Notes: generated by a model not told the origin, from the letters alone. Shown: positions 40,955 to 56,069, counted from the first letter of the stretch. The stretch is DNA of 64,000 nt from Ecdyonurus torrentis (GCA_949318235.1 OX439131.1:31650950-31714949); one strand, 5' to 3'. Made by a program: numbers and translations.

Positions 40955-41776
40955 TCCTTGGAGGAAAGGTAAAGAATAAAATGTTCTATTACGGAGCATG
41001 TACACACACACACTGTCATATAAAATTGTACTCTGTTGTATTAGAACAAAGACAAAGAATAAAAGTTTATAAGACAGAGTATAACAAAGTAAACAATGAA
41101 AATAAGTAAAATATTTGAAATCGCTTAAGGAAATTGATCATCTACTAATAATTATCGACAATATAATATATAATTATTTGATGTTTCAGTCATAATTACA
41201 ATATCTTAGCTGAAGTTTATTTTTAATCGTTTTATCAAATAATAATGATGCAACGTCAAGTTAAATGATAAATAATAATTTAATAACACTTGAAAATTAA
41301 ATGCAAAAAGTTCAAAAGTGCAGATCAGAAGAACCTTATTGTTCCTAACTGATACATATGGTGTCTAAAAGAACTTTCAAGATAAAAAAATTATCGGCAA
41401 GACTGCAGTGTCAAGTTGATCGATCTTAGAGGTATATGAACACAAAAAATACCATCCCTTACCACTGCAGTTGGCTTAACTTTCTTATATAATATAAAAG
41501 AAGCACGAAACTAAAAACTTTCAGATCGTTGAATTGCATTCTAAGCAGAAAATCTTAAAGAGGATGTTATGATAATTGAAATGTATTCTCTTATATACTT
41601 CTTATTATGTTCGTCTCTGTAGACGAGCATAAATAACTTTTATATTAATATATTTTTCATGTCACTACTGTCTCAGTAAAAACTAACACTAAGATATACT
41701 AGCTCCTGTTTGAATAATATAGCGTCATTTTATGATGTAGCACCTCATACAGTATGTAACATGTATATATATATAT

Positions 41777-41807
<31 letters not shown>

Positions 41808-41940
41808 ACATTTAATTCTGATTGTGTTTAAGAAACAACTTATTTATTATGATATGTACAGAGAGTTAGAATTTATTATTATACTATTATGTTTTATCTT
41901 CATTTTATAAGAAATCTCTGACAAGATAATTATGTTCAAA

Positions 41941-42020
41941 TATGTCAGAGGACCATGTAAGTGGGTGTATACCTTTTGTGACCTCTCAATAAAAATCATT
42001 TATTATAATTATTATTATTT
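41941..42020 (+). mobile_element. Retroelement 3' tail fragment, family A
   Basis: TGTCAGAGGACCATGTAAGT… then AATAAAAATCATTTATTATA and an ATT-rich tail. The same sequence appears reversed at 56000-56069. Shared text followed by an AT-repeat tail suggests a 5'-truncated non-LTR element. Confidence 0.45.
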
Positions 42021-43340
42021 ACTTCACAACTACTCTAATATAAAATAATAATTAAATATAATAGTGTATATCTATAAAAAAAATACCACTAATGACTTAT
42101 GTAATATCATTAGAGTAGCATACTACTTCTTCATTTCATATATATATATATTATATTATATAACACTCAATTACACATTTTTGGAGAAGGGTAAAAAAAA
42201 TACACATAGGAATAAAACTTTTTATAAGATATGTATAAAGATGTAAAACGTAAATGTTCTATCAAAACATTAACTGCACTATAAATATAAGAAAATAGTA
42301 ACCATTTTATGGTACTTATAAACATATTTGCTTACATGAGCAAAAAAATAGAAGAAGCTGAAATCAATATTGTTATATAAAAAGCAATGAAATCACGCAA
42401 AACTATACTGTTAGAGATGCATGTTTTTTTGTGATATTATATTCAAATGTTTTTATACAAAAACGCCAAATTCTGTTATTATTTTCCTCTCAATACGTAT
42501 AGCAAATTGTAATACAAAATAGATGATAATATAAAAGTAACATGTTACATTTATGTATATAAATGTCAGACATAAATATTTTACATTTAGTCAGTTTTGG
42601 TTTGGCGAGCATTGATTTTATTATTTATTTATAAATCGGATACACACGTCATCAATTTATGTATATTAAAATTTTAATGAAAAATATATGTCAAATATTT
42701 ACATATGAACCAAGTTTGTCAATAAATAATGGACTCTTTTTTTTAATGATTTTTGAGTAGTATTTTATATCAAAATGTTTATGTAATTAATACATAGAAC
42801 TACACGTGTATCTTTCTTTTCCAACGGTGATAAACCACTGCAACCACCATGGTAATATGGTCAATGTAATGTATACGGTATACTTTATACACACTAAATG
42901 CCATATAACCATAACCTTACGTTAAAGTTCACTTATACAAAAACTAAAATCTTTACTTTAGCTATGATATCAGTAACTCCGTGTATTAATTAATACAGCT
43001 TGTAAAAATCTTAGTTTTGCTAAAAACTTTTTACAATAATATAGCTTAATTAAACCCTTCTACTTTTTTGTAACCAATTAAAGCTAATTGTTCTCCAACG
43101 TCTTTGTATAATTTGCTATTTTATAAAATTTTTATTTTTATTTCAATTCACAGACACGAAGCTTCTTTTCTTCATAAAGACTATTATATAATAAGGGATT
43201 ATTATGAATTTAATAAAGCGACACTAACTCGATACTATAGTACTATACTATAGTATAGAGACCAACTATAGACGATATCTAGCGGTACTCTGACGTCAGA
43301 TACTTCATTATGTAGACGAGAAGAAGAAAAGAAACGTTGA

Positions 43341-43378
43341 GATTGAAGATTTGATATAGAGATTGAAGATTTGATATA
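43341..43378. repeat. Tandem duplication of a 20-bp unit
   Basis: GATTGAAGATTTGATATA occurs at 43341 and again at 43361. Confidence 0.8.
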
Positions 43379-44137
43379 CGTAACGACAAGCTAAATATCA
43401 GAACTAGAATATCAAAACTAGAGTTTCTAAACAATACACAATTACGAGAAAAGATGACCATTAAAACTTTTAATAGAAATGATTTAATTCTCAACTAACA
43501 ACATCGACAAAATTTGTTTTGCTGTATTTCATGGTTAAAATTATTTCTCTGGGTATATGAAATTATAGCACATGAAATTAATGTAATTAAAATCAAAATA
43601 TTTGATCAAATTATTATTGAAATAAATAATATTAAAATTTTGTAATAACAAAACATTCTAAAAAATTACTGCTGGCAGACATATAAGGATTTTTTTTTAA
43701 ATCCAATATATTTTTTTATTGTTTGTCAATTATTGAAATTAAATTGTAGTTTATAACATTTTTATTTTGTGATTATTATTATTTTTTATAAGTCTCTTAC
43801 TTAGAAGCATGTAAATAAATAAATATGAAGAAATATAAAAAAATACAAGTGTGTAGATGGAATGTTTCCATTTGTTCTTGAATGTAGTTCTGAATATTTT
43901 ATTAAAAATACCAGACAAAATATAAACTTTTTATTTTCTTTCCTTCAATATTCAATATTTATTATGTTACTTTTTTTTTGCCTTAAAATTTATACATTAT
44001 TACTATTAAGTGTGCAGCATTCTTATTTTATTTTTGTAAAGAAAGTATTAAAATATATTAACAACAAAATGTATTTTCCTCTTTATTATTTATGTAAATT
44101 ATATTTTATTCCGGCTAATGATGATGGACATTTCGTG

Positions 44138-44138
<1 letters not shown>

Positions 44139-44179
<41 letters not shown>
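44139..44179. repeat. Poly(T) of 41 bases
   Basis: Longest homopolymer in the window. No retrocopy could be recognised beside it. Confidence 0.9.
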
Positions 44180-44182
<3 letters not shown>

Positions 44183-45063
44183 GAATGATATCATCAAACA
44201 AAATCCATACGTTACAAAAATATTGAACTTGTGACGAAATGAATATCCAGATCGCGTGATTTTCCAACTGAATGGAAACACGTTTTGCATATCCCCAAGG
44301 GAGACTCCTACTTATACTATCATGTTTCTTGTGATATGTTTTTTCTTTCATTTTTTTGCATACGAGAACAAAAAAAAAAATATATATATATAGCCTGTAA
44401 TAAAAATACACTAGTTTTTATGATAAAAGCAAAATAAAAGTACAGTATAACAAACAAATTAGCTATTAGTTTGTTTCCCCAATTTATCAAAGTTTTCTTT
44501 GTTATACAAAATAATAATAATAATAATAAAAATTGCAAAAACTAGTTATATTGAAAGAGAATAGACATATCTTAGTATAAAAAATAGACTAACAAAAAGT
44601 AATAATAAAAAAGCAGGTTTTTTGCTATAGTTAAATAATTTTTTTTTCTTCTAAAGTCATAAAAGTGAAGATCAAGATATGAAATTGAATTCAGAAAGTC
44701 AAGGTTTTACTTTGATCCCACGAGAGCTGGTCTGAGAGAAATTCTTTAAAAAAATGCTAATTAATTAAATAAAAAGAGTTTACTCTAAGCAGTAAAAGAG
44801 TTACTTACAAGTTAGTTCGATATGACTTTGGTGAAGAAATTCAACAATTGAATTATATTTTCATTGAACTATATTACTTATAAACTATTCTTTTCATACA
44901 CATTTAAATCATATTGTACTGATCCTTAATAGAGATTCATACTTTAATTTTTCTTCTGTGCTATATTTTCTTTTAATTTAAAAAATCATACAGTAATTTT
45001 CAAAATACTATAATAAGTTTTTTTTTATTAATATTATTTTCGTTCATAGTAAACCATATCACT

Positions 45064-45149
<86 letters not shown>
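45064..45149. repeat. (GA)43 microsatellite
   Basis: GA repeat with one A slip near 45071. Confidence 0.95.
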
Positions 45150-45150
<1 letters not shown>

Positions 45151-48100
45151 GTAAGCCTATAGGAATTTTACTTCGATATGTTTAAATTATTCTGTAATTT
45201 CACGAAACGACAAATGAATGCAAATGAACCTAAGTTCATGGTACAGGTACAATACAATAGATATTAATTATTTAACAAGCTTATATATACCATTTCCTGT
45301 TTAAAATCATCTAATGAAAATAGAATATCATTTCACATTGAAATCTGTGTAATGCGTAAGTTTATAAATAATCAATGCATTCAACTATCTAATTCATAAT
45401 TCAATATTCTATAGTGCTTATATGTCAGTTTTCATTTTGTTGATGCTTTCAAATGATAATTGAACGTGGTTTAAATGTAAATATACGGATGCGAAAACAT
45501 TAAGTATAAATTTAAGGTTCAATAAATCACTAAATAGAAGTTTGCTGCTGTTTGGCTAATGGGGATCCGATCCATTATACAACAACATGATATGTTATAT
45601 TATAGTGGTGAGTGTGTGAGGTGGAATGTTTGCTTGAGTATAAAATAAATCCTGTTCAAATTGCATGAAGCTCACGTTCTGGCATCTAATTCAACGTTAA
45701 ACTAAAAGTAAACACATGGAATTACACATAGCTGAGGTTTTATACCTGTTTACTATTTGACACCTGAATTGTATCTTAATTGAAAATATTCAATACTTAA
45801 TTTATTATCAATAAATATAAAATTTACTATACAAAATAAGATAAAAGTACCCAAACAATACAAAATAAATAGAGATTTTAAGTAGACAGAAAGTTTATTC
45901 TTATTTCATTTTTCAATAAATATTTTAGTGAATTTAATAAAAAGAAAACGATCATAGAAATAACCTTAAGTAAAAGAAACCACTTTCTTTCAATAGCCTT
46001 ACAAGGTGAACGCAATTTATGATACACATCACAACATGGAAACATTTAATAGAAAAATGATAAAAAAAAAAAGTAATTTGGTAAAGTTGTAATGCGATCA
46101 ATATACTATATTACGTATCTATAATGTTAGATTCAACTATTTCAATTTCACTTACTGGCTCACAAGTGATAAAAATAACTTTTTACTGAATGAGAGATGC
46201 ATTAAGTAATGGAAAAACATGAAAGATACTTTTGCAATCCAATAAATTTTCCGTTAGATAAGAATTTAGTCCTTAAAAACATATAAAAGATATGACAATT
46301 TTAGCTGTCATATGACAAATATACGACAAACTACCATAAAGAAGAAAAAAATATTTTCCGTACATAAGATGTACGTAGAACATTTATGTATACATGGTTG
46401 TGCGGTTGTGATATTTTATTTTACCATTTAACAACTCGAGATAAATATATATTCAATATGATTTCTATGAGAAAAACCTCTCAATTAACTCTAATGATAA
46501 AATATATTATCACGGTTTCATGTGTACTTACACCCTTACAGTTATGTATTTATGAGAGGACATAATGAGTATTTACACATTACATTTACAATTCAACCAA
46601 TTTCATGTCTAAATCAGATAGTAATAACATTTTGTTTGATAATGTTAATTGATATAATTATTTCCTAAATATATATATACAGTATTATTTATAAAGTTTC
46701 AATTTATATAATATTTATTTATATATATAAATGTATATTTCAGTCCAGCTTTCATATTTATACAGCATAACAAAGCTCACGTAATTCTCATTACAGTGAT
46801 ATTATTTCCTGTATATCACAACAATAAAGTATAATAATAATAATTTAAAATTGAATATACATATATTATATTCAGTATAAATAATTCTATACAATTTGAA
46901 ACATATGTTATACTGTGTCAGTTGTCTTTGTCAAAGTTCAAATTATATATGTGTGCTTTTTATATCACGTGCTGTTTTTGTGTTCTACTTTTTCCTCTTC
47001 AATTGATTTGTTATACGTTAAAAAACATAAATCTCCATCTCAAACTTATTGATTCTTAATCTTTTGTTTGTTACTTAAAAGATTCAAGAAGAAATGAAGA
47101 CCCTCATACATTTTGTAACGTTCTTTGTCTTCGTGACGGAACATATATATATATATATATACACACATACACACTTTAGCTATAAGGGTAAGATTCAGTA
47201 TTAAAACTTTTATCATATTAGAAATTCTAGCTTTTTACCAATGTTTGTCACACAAAACAAGTTATATGTTACAAACAATTTCCCAAGAGTTTTAAGTGTA
47301 AAAAAAAACTAAAAAAAAAAAAAAAAAAAAAAAACTTTAAGACCACGACACAACTACAATAAAACTATAATGTTATATTTATATATATGAGGTTTACAAA
47401 TAAAAAAAATATTACCAGAATAACTGTATGAAAAATGCTATTATTTTTGGACCCTCTAGTGCTTTATTTATTTTTATTTTTCATTCCATATAAGGTGTAT
47501 CACATAATATGATTGAAAAAAATTCTGTGAGATGTGAGCAACTGTTAGGGGAAATAAAAGTAAATAAGGATGAGATTATCTTTTATTTATTAAATATTTA
47601 ATGTTTTGTCTTGTTCTTTATTATGGCAAGAAGAATTACACTATTTTCTAAAAGTAAAAGTATTTCTAGCTTATTGAGAGTTTTACAAGTACAAGTAGAC
47701 AAGTGTAACAAAATGAAGCTTTAACTTAACTTCTACTTTTTGGTTTATTGGATTGTTTTAATTAAAGAAATAAAATTGTGCAAAAGTTGCACTTTTTTTT
47801 TAATTGTGGCTGTGCATATCAAACTGATCAAACATCATTTTTAAAATTCTATCTAAATTTCATATTAACACAGACGCTGTTCTAAAGTAACTAATTGTAT
47901 AGCTTTTGAAGCAAAATACATGGTAGACAGGCATACCCCTGAAGTGCTTTTTTACTTTTGATGATGCTTATACAATAAGATTTTTTTTTACTACATTCGA
48001 CTTTGAAAGGAAGAGTGGCGAGAGTAAATGAAGTATTTAAAGTGCATTAATATTTGAATACTTATAATGGTTGTTCTGATGCTTCAGGTTAAGCACACAC

Positions 48101-51100
48101 GTAGACATAAAGTCAAAGCCAGACACGCTATAACTTGCCGGTTGTCATGGCACCTAAGCAAATATTAAACAAAGACGTTCACAATACCCGATCAGACTAT
48201 TAAAGGTCAAAAGCTCCTAATCTCATTTAGAATTGAATACAAGACATAATTTTACGATTATTTAGCATTATTTGTGGTGGGAAACCATTTGTAGTCTCAC
48301 TAGCAAACTACAAAGATAAAAAGACAATAAGGGTAACGAGCTTCATAGTTTTACTCTGCAAAGATTGCACTTTTAGTAATTCTTTTTTTCTGCAGCACTT
48401 TCTACTTTTTATTATTATTATTTTTAGAATAATATTACGCTGAATTTTTATTTTTGTGAAAGTTCCATTACTTGATTATCTACTCTAATATAATTACATT
48501 TTTAAATTATTGCATTTATATATTTTTCTTTGTTAGTAGGAAAACAGCACACAAAAAACAAATCTAAATGTTATTTTTAGCTGACAACTTGCTATAAAAT
48601 CATACCACTGTCTCGAGTCTCCACTTTTTACACACATAAATATTATTATTATTGATCATACTGCCCAAAAATTACTTATTGTATTACGTATATCTTTACA
48701 TAGTTGTTGTATCATTATAAAATTATTTCAGAAGAATTGTTATTTCGTCTACCTTATTTCTAACAATATAATTTAATTCAATGTTATGGATACTTAATTT
48801 GAAAACTTATATACACAGCAGAAAAAAAAGCATTAAATTCAATTTTATCTACACTGCCATTCGTAACAAAAAATAACAATAAGAAACTAAAATGAAATAA
48901 ACAAAAGTTTTTAGTAAAAATTCTGTAAAAAATACTTATTATTGCTTTAGCTGTTATAAAACTCACAAAATTTTAATTTAACGGCATGACATTTTTATTT
49001 AAATTTTACTGAAGAATATATAACAAAGTACTTTACTATTTTAAATTGTATAATTTTTAAAGTATTATACTTAAATATAAATTTATATCAAATATAAAAT
49101 ACAAGCCCCAACTTAAAATTTATTATCAAGTTTAAAAATGTATTTGTTAAATTGGATGTTAGTGGAGCAGATGTTTTAAGATTGGAGAGAAAGGAAAAAA
49201 ATCGTTTTAATCGTTCTTTTGTTTTGAGAAGGTGATACAAGGACAATAAAACTACTATTCGAAAAGTAGAAATTCAAGCCGGCTAATTGACAGCACCAAT
49301 CAATACTTTTTACTTGATTAACTCTTATAGCTATGCAGTGGCTTTCTATTTAGCTGCTTCCACTGGCCTAACTTTATAAGAACACATTATTAATCTTATT
49401 TCCAGCGTATACGTTATAGTTTTTATTTATTTTGTGATTAAATTCAGTAGCAAAACAACGGAGATCAATCGCTCGGTTATAATTTTGTCTAATCGTCAAA
49501 CAGCAAAACATGGCGTAGTACAGTGTATAAAAAAAATAAAAAGTTGTGATTTTTTCTTTAATAAATCTCTAACAATTCTCTCTCTCGCTCTTGAATTGGC
49601 ACAGTAGGCGCTTGCTTCTTCAATTTTACTCTCTCTCTCTCTCTCTCTCAAAAAAATATTACGTCAATATTGTATTTTCTTGAATAACAAAAATAAAAGA
49701 AATGCTACAAACTGTGATAATACAATATGAAGCTAAAAGATCTTATTTTTTTATTCTTAAAAGCTCTGCGTGTAGTAACAAAAGATACAAATAATTTTAC
49801 AACTTAATAAAAAATAAAAATAAAGATTTTTTTAATGAATATAAAATGGTGGTTTGATTGAAAAGAAGAAAGATATATTTTTTTTAAATATTGATTGAAT
49901 TGCAACTATAAGAGAAGGCACAAAAGTTAACCCAGCTTTGTTTTTGTGTTTACTTGTCATAATGTACATATAATAAAACATATTTATTCCTGAAACACAA
50001 TAATGACAGAAAGGTGTCAATATGTATAATATTATGTGGTTTTAGGCTAAACTTTTTTTTTTATGTATGTATATTATTTTTGTCGATATATGAGTGACAT
50101 TTCATGGTTTGCGCTCTACTTAGCAAGTTAGTTCGCATGGGGGCTTTCATCAACGATGACATGAGGGTGTTAACCCACTCGAGAGATGATTTTGTCTTTT
50201 ATACCACACCTTGAGGGCGTAAACACTATACATAATACACGAAGTCTCTTTATACGCGCAATTTATTCAACGTTGTTCTAACAAATCTTCTATACAAAAA
50301 TTGTAATTAATTTAACGTAGTACATTTTTTATGTAACTAAAAGGATTTTTATTTTAAAAATTTATTATAAAAATTATGTGCATTATATATTTCTACTTAA
50401 AATATTAAAAGCAAAATTAATATGCCTTTTCTTTGTCTAGATTTTAATTAATAATTAGCTAACAAAAAAAAAAACTTTTTACTACTTACGTTTTAATAGC
50501 AAGAATATATACGTTTATTACGTTACAGTAGTAAAAAAAAAGTTTTAAAAATGAATTATTACTTCCACTTCCATTTCTTGCAATTATTTACGTGACATTA
50601 AAAAAAAATGTTATTTTGAAGTATATACTTCTGTTAAAAAAAAGCGTTATGTTAATAATAAATTTAATATAAAGCATAAACAATATTATTGCATGTAATA
50701 CTTGTATTATAAACTACTACATTACGTGTTCAGACAATGGATTATTATATCTCTCTTTGTTACATTTTTTTTTTTTTTTTTTTTTTTTGCTCTACAGTAT
50801 ATGTATATAGAGATTTTTTTTATTGTATCATCAATATGTTATTACATTTTATTTTTATATAAAATTTTTCTAAAATTATATTATATTCCTTTTACACAAT
50901 GAATGGTATAACTACATTTTGTTCTTTAGTATGAATTAAAATGACAAAATATATTATGGTCTATATAGAAATTCTTTAATTATTGTACAAAAATATAATT
51001 ACATTTCCTTGAAAAAAAACAAAAACAAAAAAACTCTTTATACAGTACACATATATAGCAAAGGCTTATAATTATACAAACAGAATCTTTGATTATACCT

Positions 51101-51217
51101 TTATGCTTGTAATTTTATGTAAATAAACAGTAGCTATAGCTAGGAGAGGAAGCTAAGATATCAGGGGGTTGTTATCAAGTAGTTGATAGCAGCCGTCACC
51201 TAATTATCGCACAACTT

Positions 51218-51265
51218 GCCGCTTGCTTGCTTGCTTGCTTGTTTGCTCGATTGCTTGTCTCTTTA
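51218..51265. repeat. (CTTG)n imperfect tetranucleotide repeat
   Basis: GCTTGCTTGCTTGCTTGC followed by decayed units (TTTGCTCGATTGCTTG). Confidence 0.7.
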
Positions 51266-51659
51266 TGTCAGAGATTGCTTCTAAAATATATCAAACAGCT
51301 TCTCCGCCTCAGTTTTAGCAACCATGATACAAGATATTACATGAAAAAGTTGTTAATTACTAATTTTCTGTCTGAATTGTGACAACAAGATAATAGCATC
51401 ATGAACATTATGTAAAAAAAAAATTCCTTACAATGCTTAAGGATAGATAATTAAGGGTCTGCTGCCTTTTGATTGGTTATATACACGTCACGATAACAAA
51501 AATTATTGATTTAAAAATTTTATTTCGAATTTGTTTATTTTAAACTGAACTTTCATTTTGAATCTGTGATGTTTTACAGTATTCACGTTTGTATTCTGCA
51601 TAGCTTTGGATTCAGAAATTTGTTCAGAATAATAATGATTTCTTCAAAGTAAAAGAAAC

Positions 51660-51840
51660 AAAGTTTTCCCTTGGTGCTGCTTGAAATTAAAATCTAGATC
51701 ACCCTAGGTCTCAAATGACACCTGTGCACAGTTCGTGAACTCAGCTGGGACACCTGTCTGCTTCCGTCTTTGACCTCTGACATGGATTTTCTTAAAACGG
51801 AAATTTCCACCTTATACACAACCTACACTACAAGTTTCTG
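51660..51840 (-). other. GC-richer patch with a short minus-strand frame
   Basis: On the minus strand an ATG at about 51782 gives MSEVKDGSRQVSQLSSRTVH before a possible donor (CACAG|GTGTCA). The phase after that donor does not fit exon 3. Possible alternative exon or conserved noncoding sequence. Confidence 0.2.
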
Positions 51841-52376
51841 GAAGTCAATATGAATTTAATAAACAAATAAAGTCAATAGGTAGGTAGACACGATAAAAAA
51901 AAGTATGCTGTACAGTAATATTTCCTCTATTATTACAGTAACTCAATATTTAAGCAGTTTATTCAATTTATGATATTTTGTATATTATCGTAGAAATTAT
52001 TCTGTTCTGTGATGCAGGCTGTGAGATTGTTAAATCAGTTCATTTGAGAGAACATTAGAAACAATAATCGCTCATGTCTATCAATTTGTACATTAATTAC
52101 CCTCATATTTAAAAAAAATAATTAGATAAGTAAAAGCATAGGAGTGGTAATAAGTTCAAAAAATTGTAAATATATATAAATGTAGATTCAATAATTTTTA
52201 TGCTTCGTAACGTAACATTTTACGAAATAACTATGGATTCTGTGTAATATTTTAGGGCAATATAATGACTTTATTTTTTTATTTTTTTGAAAATAAGCAG
52301 TTCTAAAAGCAGTGAAGTATACCAGCAGCAGGGAACCAAATACACCTTACGTATATACTATGTATCTCTCTCCCCA

Positions 52377-52378
<2 letters not shown>

Positions 52379-52441
<63 letters not shown>
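52379..52441. repeat. (CT)31 microsatellite
   Basis: Pure CT repeat. Confidence 0.95.
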
Positions 52442-52443
<2 letters not shown>

Positions 52444-53458
52444 ACATAGGGAGGGTGTGGCAAAAAAGTCAACCATTTATCTTAGATTTTTGCTGCACCA
52501 AAGCTAAAAAAAAACAACAACTTTCAACAAAACATTTTTTTTAACCCTCTGAATACTGAATAGTTGTCTCAAAAAAATTACTTTGCCTTCGAATTTCATG
52601 CTAACCAATAATAACGTCATTTTAAAATCCAGCATAAATCTAATTAAACTGACTATAATATCTAAATTATAAATCTTCCTATACATTCCCATGAAATTTT
52701 TACTTATTCAAAAACTGATAACTCTCTCCGTTATTCCTTTTTAAACTCTAATGGCACAAAATTTTGCTATCCCTTATATTTGAATTTGACATCATATACG
52801 TAGTATCAAATCGAAAAGGGATCGTATCAAAATATTTCAAAGAAATAGGTTTTTTGCGAATATTGTGGAAAGCTGTTATTATATGAAGAGATAGAAAATG
52901 ACATTAGGATTTTTTTCCATGTGAATAAAGCTGATAACCTTTTTTTTTTTTTTTTTTTTTTTTACATTTTCTAGTCTGGTTTTAAAAGACTCAGATTGAG
53001 AGCAAGCAATTTCATATGTAAGCAGTCCCAAAGCTACTTTGGATTACTCTCTACAAAAGCTTTGTTCATGAAGCTGTTAGTTTGTTTTATTTGGACTTTT
53101 TTATCAAGATTTTTTTTATTTTATATTTTTATCTCAATATCAACTATAAAAAATAAAGTTTAAATGAATATGTTTAGGTCATACTAAAATGCGTGTTAAC
53201 ATGACGTGCACTTTGTTTCACCACGTTATTACTATAATTATAAATTAAATTAACCCTTGTGCTTGATTTTTTACTTACATTTAGTAGTTGTAAAAATGAC
53301 GTCACTTTAGCTTCTTTTCTTTCATAACAGAAAAATGTTAATCAGTTTGCAGAAATCAACTTTAAATAGTAAAATACAACAACTAAACTATTGTGTAATT
53401 TTAAATTTGAAAATTTGTGCTGTGTCTTGGTTTGCTTCCAATTTACTTGAATTGTCGT

Positions 53459-53463
<5 letters not shown>

Positions 53464-53521
<58 letters not shown>
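53464..53521. repeat. (GA)29 microsatellite
   Basis: Pure GA repeat. Confidence 0.95.
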
Positions 53522-53524
<3 letters not shown>

Positions 53525-55453
53525 TTTTTAGAAACCTAACAAACTGACTGGATTTTAACATAAAAAAAGTTCACAGTTTTAATTATTTTTTCTCTTGTGC
53601 TTTTCATAATGCCTATTACGCCGCAAGTTTTTTTCTTATTAAAAAATAAAGACCCTTATTTTATTGTATTGCCAGCATTAGAAAGACACTTTCAGTTAGA
53701 TGATACATAAAAAGTAGTGAGTATTTATACTAATTACTATAACTTATATAAGCTAAAATTTTGAGTTTAAAATGGTTTTAACATAGCAATATCAAACAGT
53801 AACAAACAATAAGTCATCGCGTTTTCCCTTAAACAAACAAGTTTAGACGTTATAATAATAATAACGTTATTAAGGCGTTGTGAGGGCATTACAGCCAAAC
53901 CATGAATCTAATTTTCCTCTCTTTTTTTTTCTCTGTACAGACACCGTGATATAAAATTTTACTGTTTTGATATAAGTAAATCCAATATATTTTTATGGTG
54001 CATTACGTTAATTTAAGTCTAAATATAAATACATTGTATTTCCCGTAAAGCAATAAAGTAAAATTTTATATCACCAATGTCTGTACATTTAGAACATGTA
54101 ATCATCCTTTTCTTGCTGAAAAAAATGTAAAGAAAGAGTTTATTCTTTTCAATTTTACCGCAGAGTAATCTTGGGTTTACAGTACTTTTCCTTGCGATTG
54201 ATCCCACACTATGTGAAAGATGTTGAGTTCGAAACTCCTTATAGTTTGCCCATGTCTTATATTACGACACAAGAATAATTCAATAAGATTAAAACGTGCT
54301 ATACAGACTTTGAAATAAAAATCAATGTCCGAGCTGAATAGGTGACAAATCTTAACTTAATACTTTTTTTTAAGAACCATCTCAATACTCAATATTCACA
54401 GTTCGTACATAATATCTGTCTCAATAGAAATATCAATAATTTGAGACTGAATTCAACTTTAATATTACAAGTTTTTATTTGAGCTCGATGAAAAATAACT
54501 TGATATTTAAATTAAAGTAATTAAAATGCAAATTAAATTTATTTTATTCAAATATGTTGATATGGTTTGGTTTATTATGTCAACTTAAAACATAAGTCAA
54601 CTGTATATACTAGGTATAATGTGACCAAACTCATAAGCAGTAAGGTCAAATTATAACTATAAAATTTCAATCCAAAAATTACTTATGAGATAATACCTGT
54701 AATATGGAAATAAAGTGGTAAAAAATGATTGTATATACTTAAAAAAAAAGTGACCAGTATGTAACAACAATTACCAAATAAATTTAAAGTACAAATTATA
54801 TTAAACAACTCAAGCTATATAATCTGTCATTGGTACTTACAGACCTAAATCATTTAATATTAAATAAATTTTATAATATTTTAAAATAACCTTCACTTTA
54901 ATGTAATAAAATTATCTTAAACAAGCATAATAATATATTATCATAATATAATAATGTAATGCGCTCTACATAGAGTTCATTATGCAACCTCAATTAATTG
55001 TATATAATAAACTAGTTGTAACAAAATATTGAGGCAGTATGCTTGCAGCTTGAGATTTTTTTTTTGAACAGGTTAGACTACTTATGCATTTACTGTACCT
55101 TTGAATTGCTATGATATGTAACCTCTACATATTTATATTTATTATATCATACACTAGAGGCTAATTTATAAATGATATAATGTATAAATACCTGTATTTC
55201 AAAACTAAAATTTTAATTTTTGTTTTGTTTCGTTTTTTGAAATTTTAATTATAATAAAGAATTACACAAAAGGCAATTTCGAGGATTTACTGGATGACAA
55301 ATTATTTTGTGTTATAAATGAAAATGTCAACTTAGTGAAAATACATTTTAAATAAACTTTTATGCTTTCATATTTATATTTTATATGTGACAGTTTTATA
55401 ATTGTTTACTTTTATACAAGAGACAGAGAAGACTGAGAACGACAGAGATATAT

Positions 55454-55454
55454 A

Positions 55455-55529
<75 letters not shown>
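55454..55529. repeat. (GA)n microsatellite, pairs with the (TC)n at 55772
   Basis: About 75 bp of GA, complementary to the tract 243 bp downstream. Confidence 0.95.
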
Positions 55530-55532
<3 letters not shown>

Positions 55533-55766
55533 TTATTGCAATTTATACAAATTGAAAGAGAATAACGTTCAAGATGAAAACAAAAAAATGTAGAAAATAA
55601 GGCAATTTAAAAGCAATATTACAAACTTCGACAATTTCTACTTATAGAAATTCAATTCCATCAGAAATAAAAATATTTTTTTTACACATACAAATGTATC
55701 AAAAGATCTGTATGTAAATACAAATTGAAATTGAAATTTAAAACTACATTTCCTTTTTCTCAGTAA

Positions 55767-55771
<5 letters not shown>

Positions 55772-55832
<61 letters not shown>
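55772..55832. repeat. (TC)30 microsatellite, inverted partner of 55454-55529
   Basis: Pure TC repeat. Confidence 0.95.
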
Positions 55833-55837
<5 letters not shown>

Positions 55838-55999
55838 TTTTTACTCGTGTTATACAACTTTATACGCATGTATGCTTACTTTTAACTACTTCAAATATTA
55901 TGTTATAGCTGTTTATTAGATTACAACTTCAAAATCTTGAAATATAAAACTTTTTTGGACGAACCATATTTTAAGATTTAGTTATGTTGATACAATAAG

Positions 56000-56069
56000 T
56001 AATTATAATAATGGTTTTTATTAAGATGCCACAAAATGTACAAGCCCACTTATGTGGTCCTCTGACATT
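56000..56069 (-). mobile_element. Retroelement 3' tail fragment, family A, reverse copy
   Basis: On the minus strand reads AATGTCAGAGGACCACATAA… then CTTAATAAAAACCATTATTA, aligning with 41941-42020. It lies about 80 bp from a family B tail in the opposite orientation. Confidence 0.45.

Larger units (their letters stand above)
42021..55999. other. AT-rich intronic stretch, no gene seen
   Basis: Carries the poly(T) at 44139, GA/TC tracts at 45064, 52379, 53464, 55454 and 55772, poly(A) at 47311-47334, poly(T) at 50766-50788 and 52940-52963, and the CTTG repeat. A less AT-rich patch at 50100-50230 is unidentified. Confidence 0.45.

Noticed and set aside
40648..41109. 153-codon frame across the assembly gap
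   Set aside because: More than 60 codons are unknown bases; the frame continues only because N is not read as stop.
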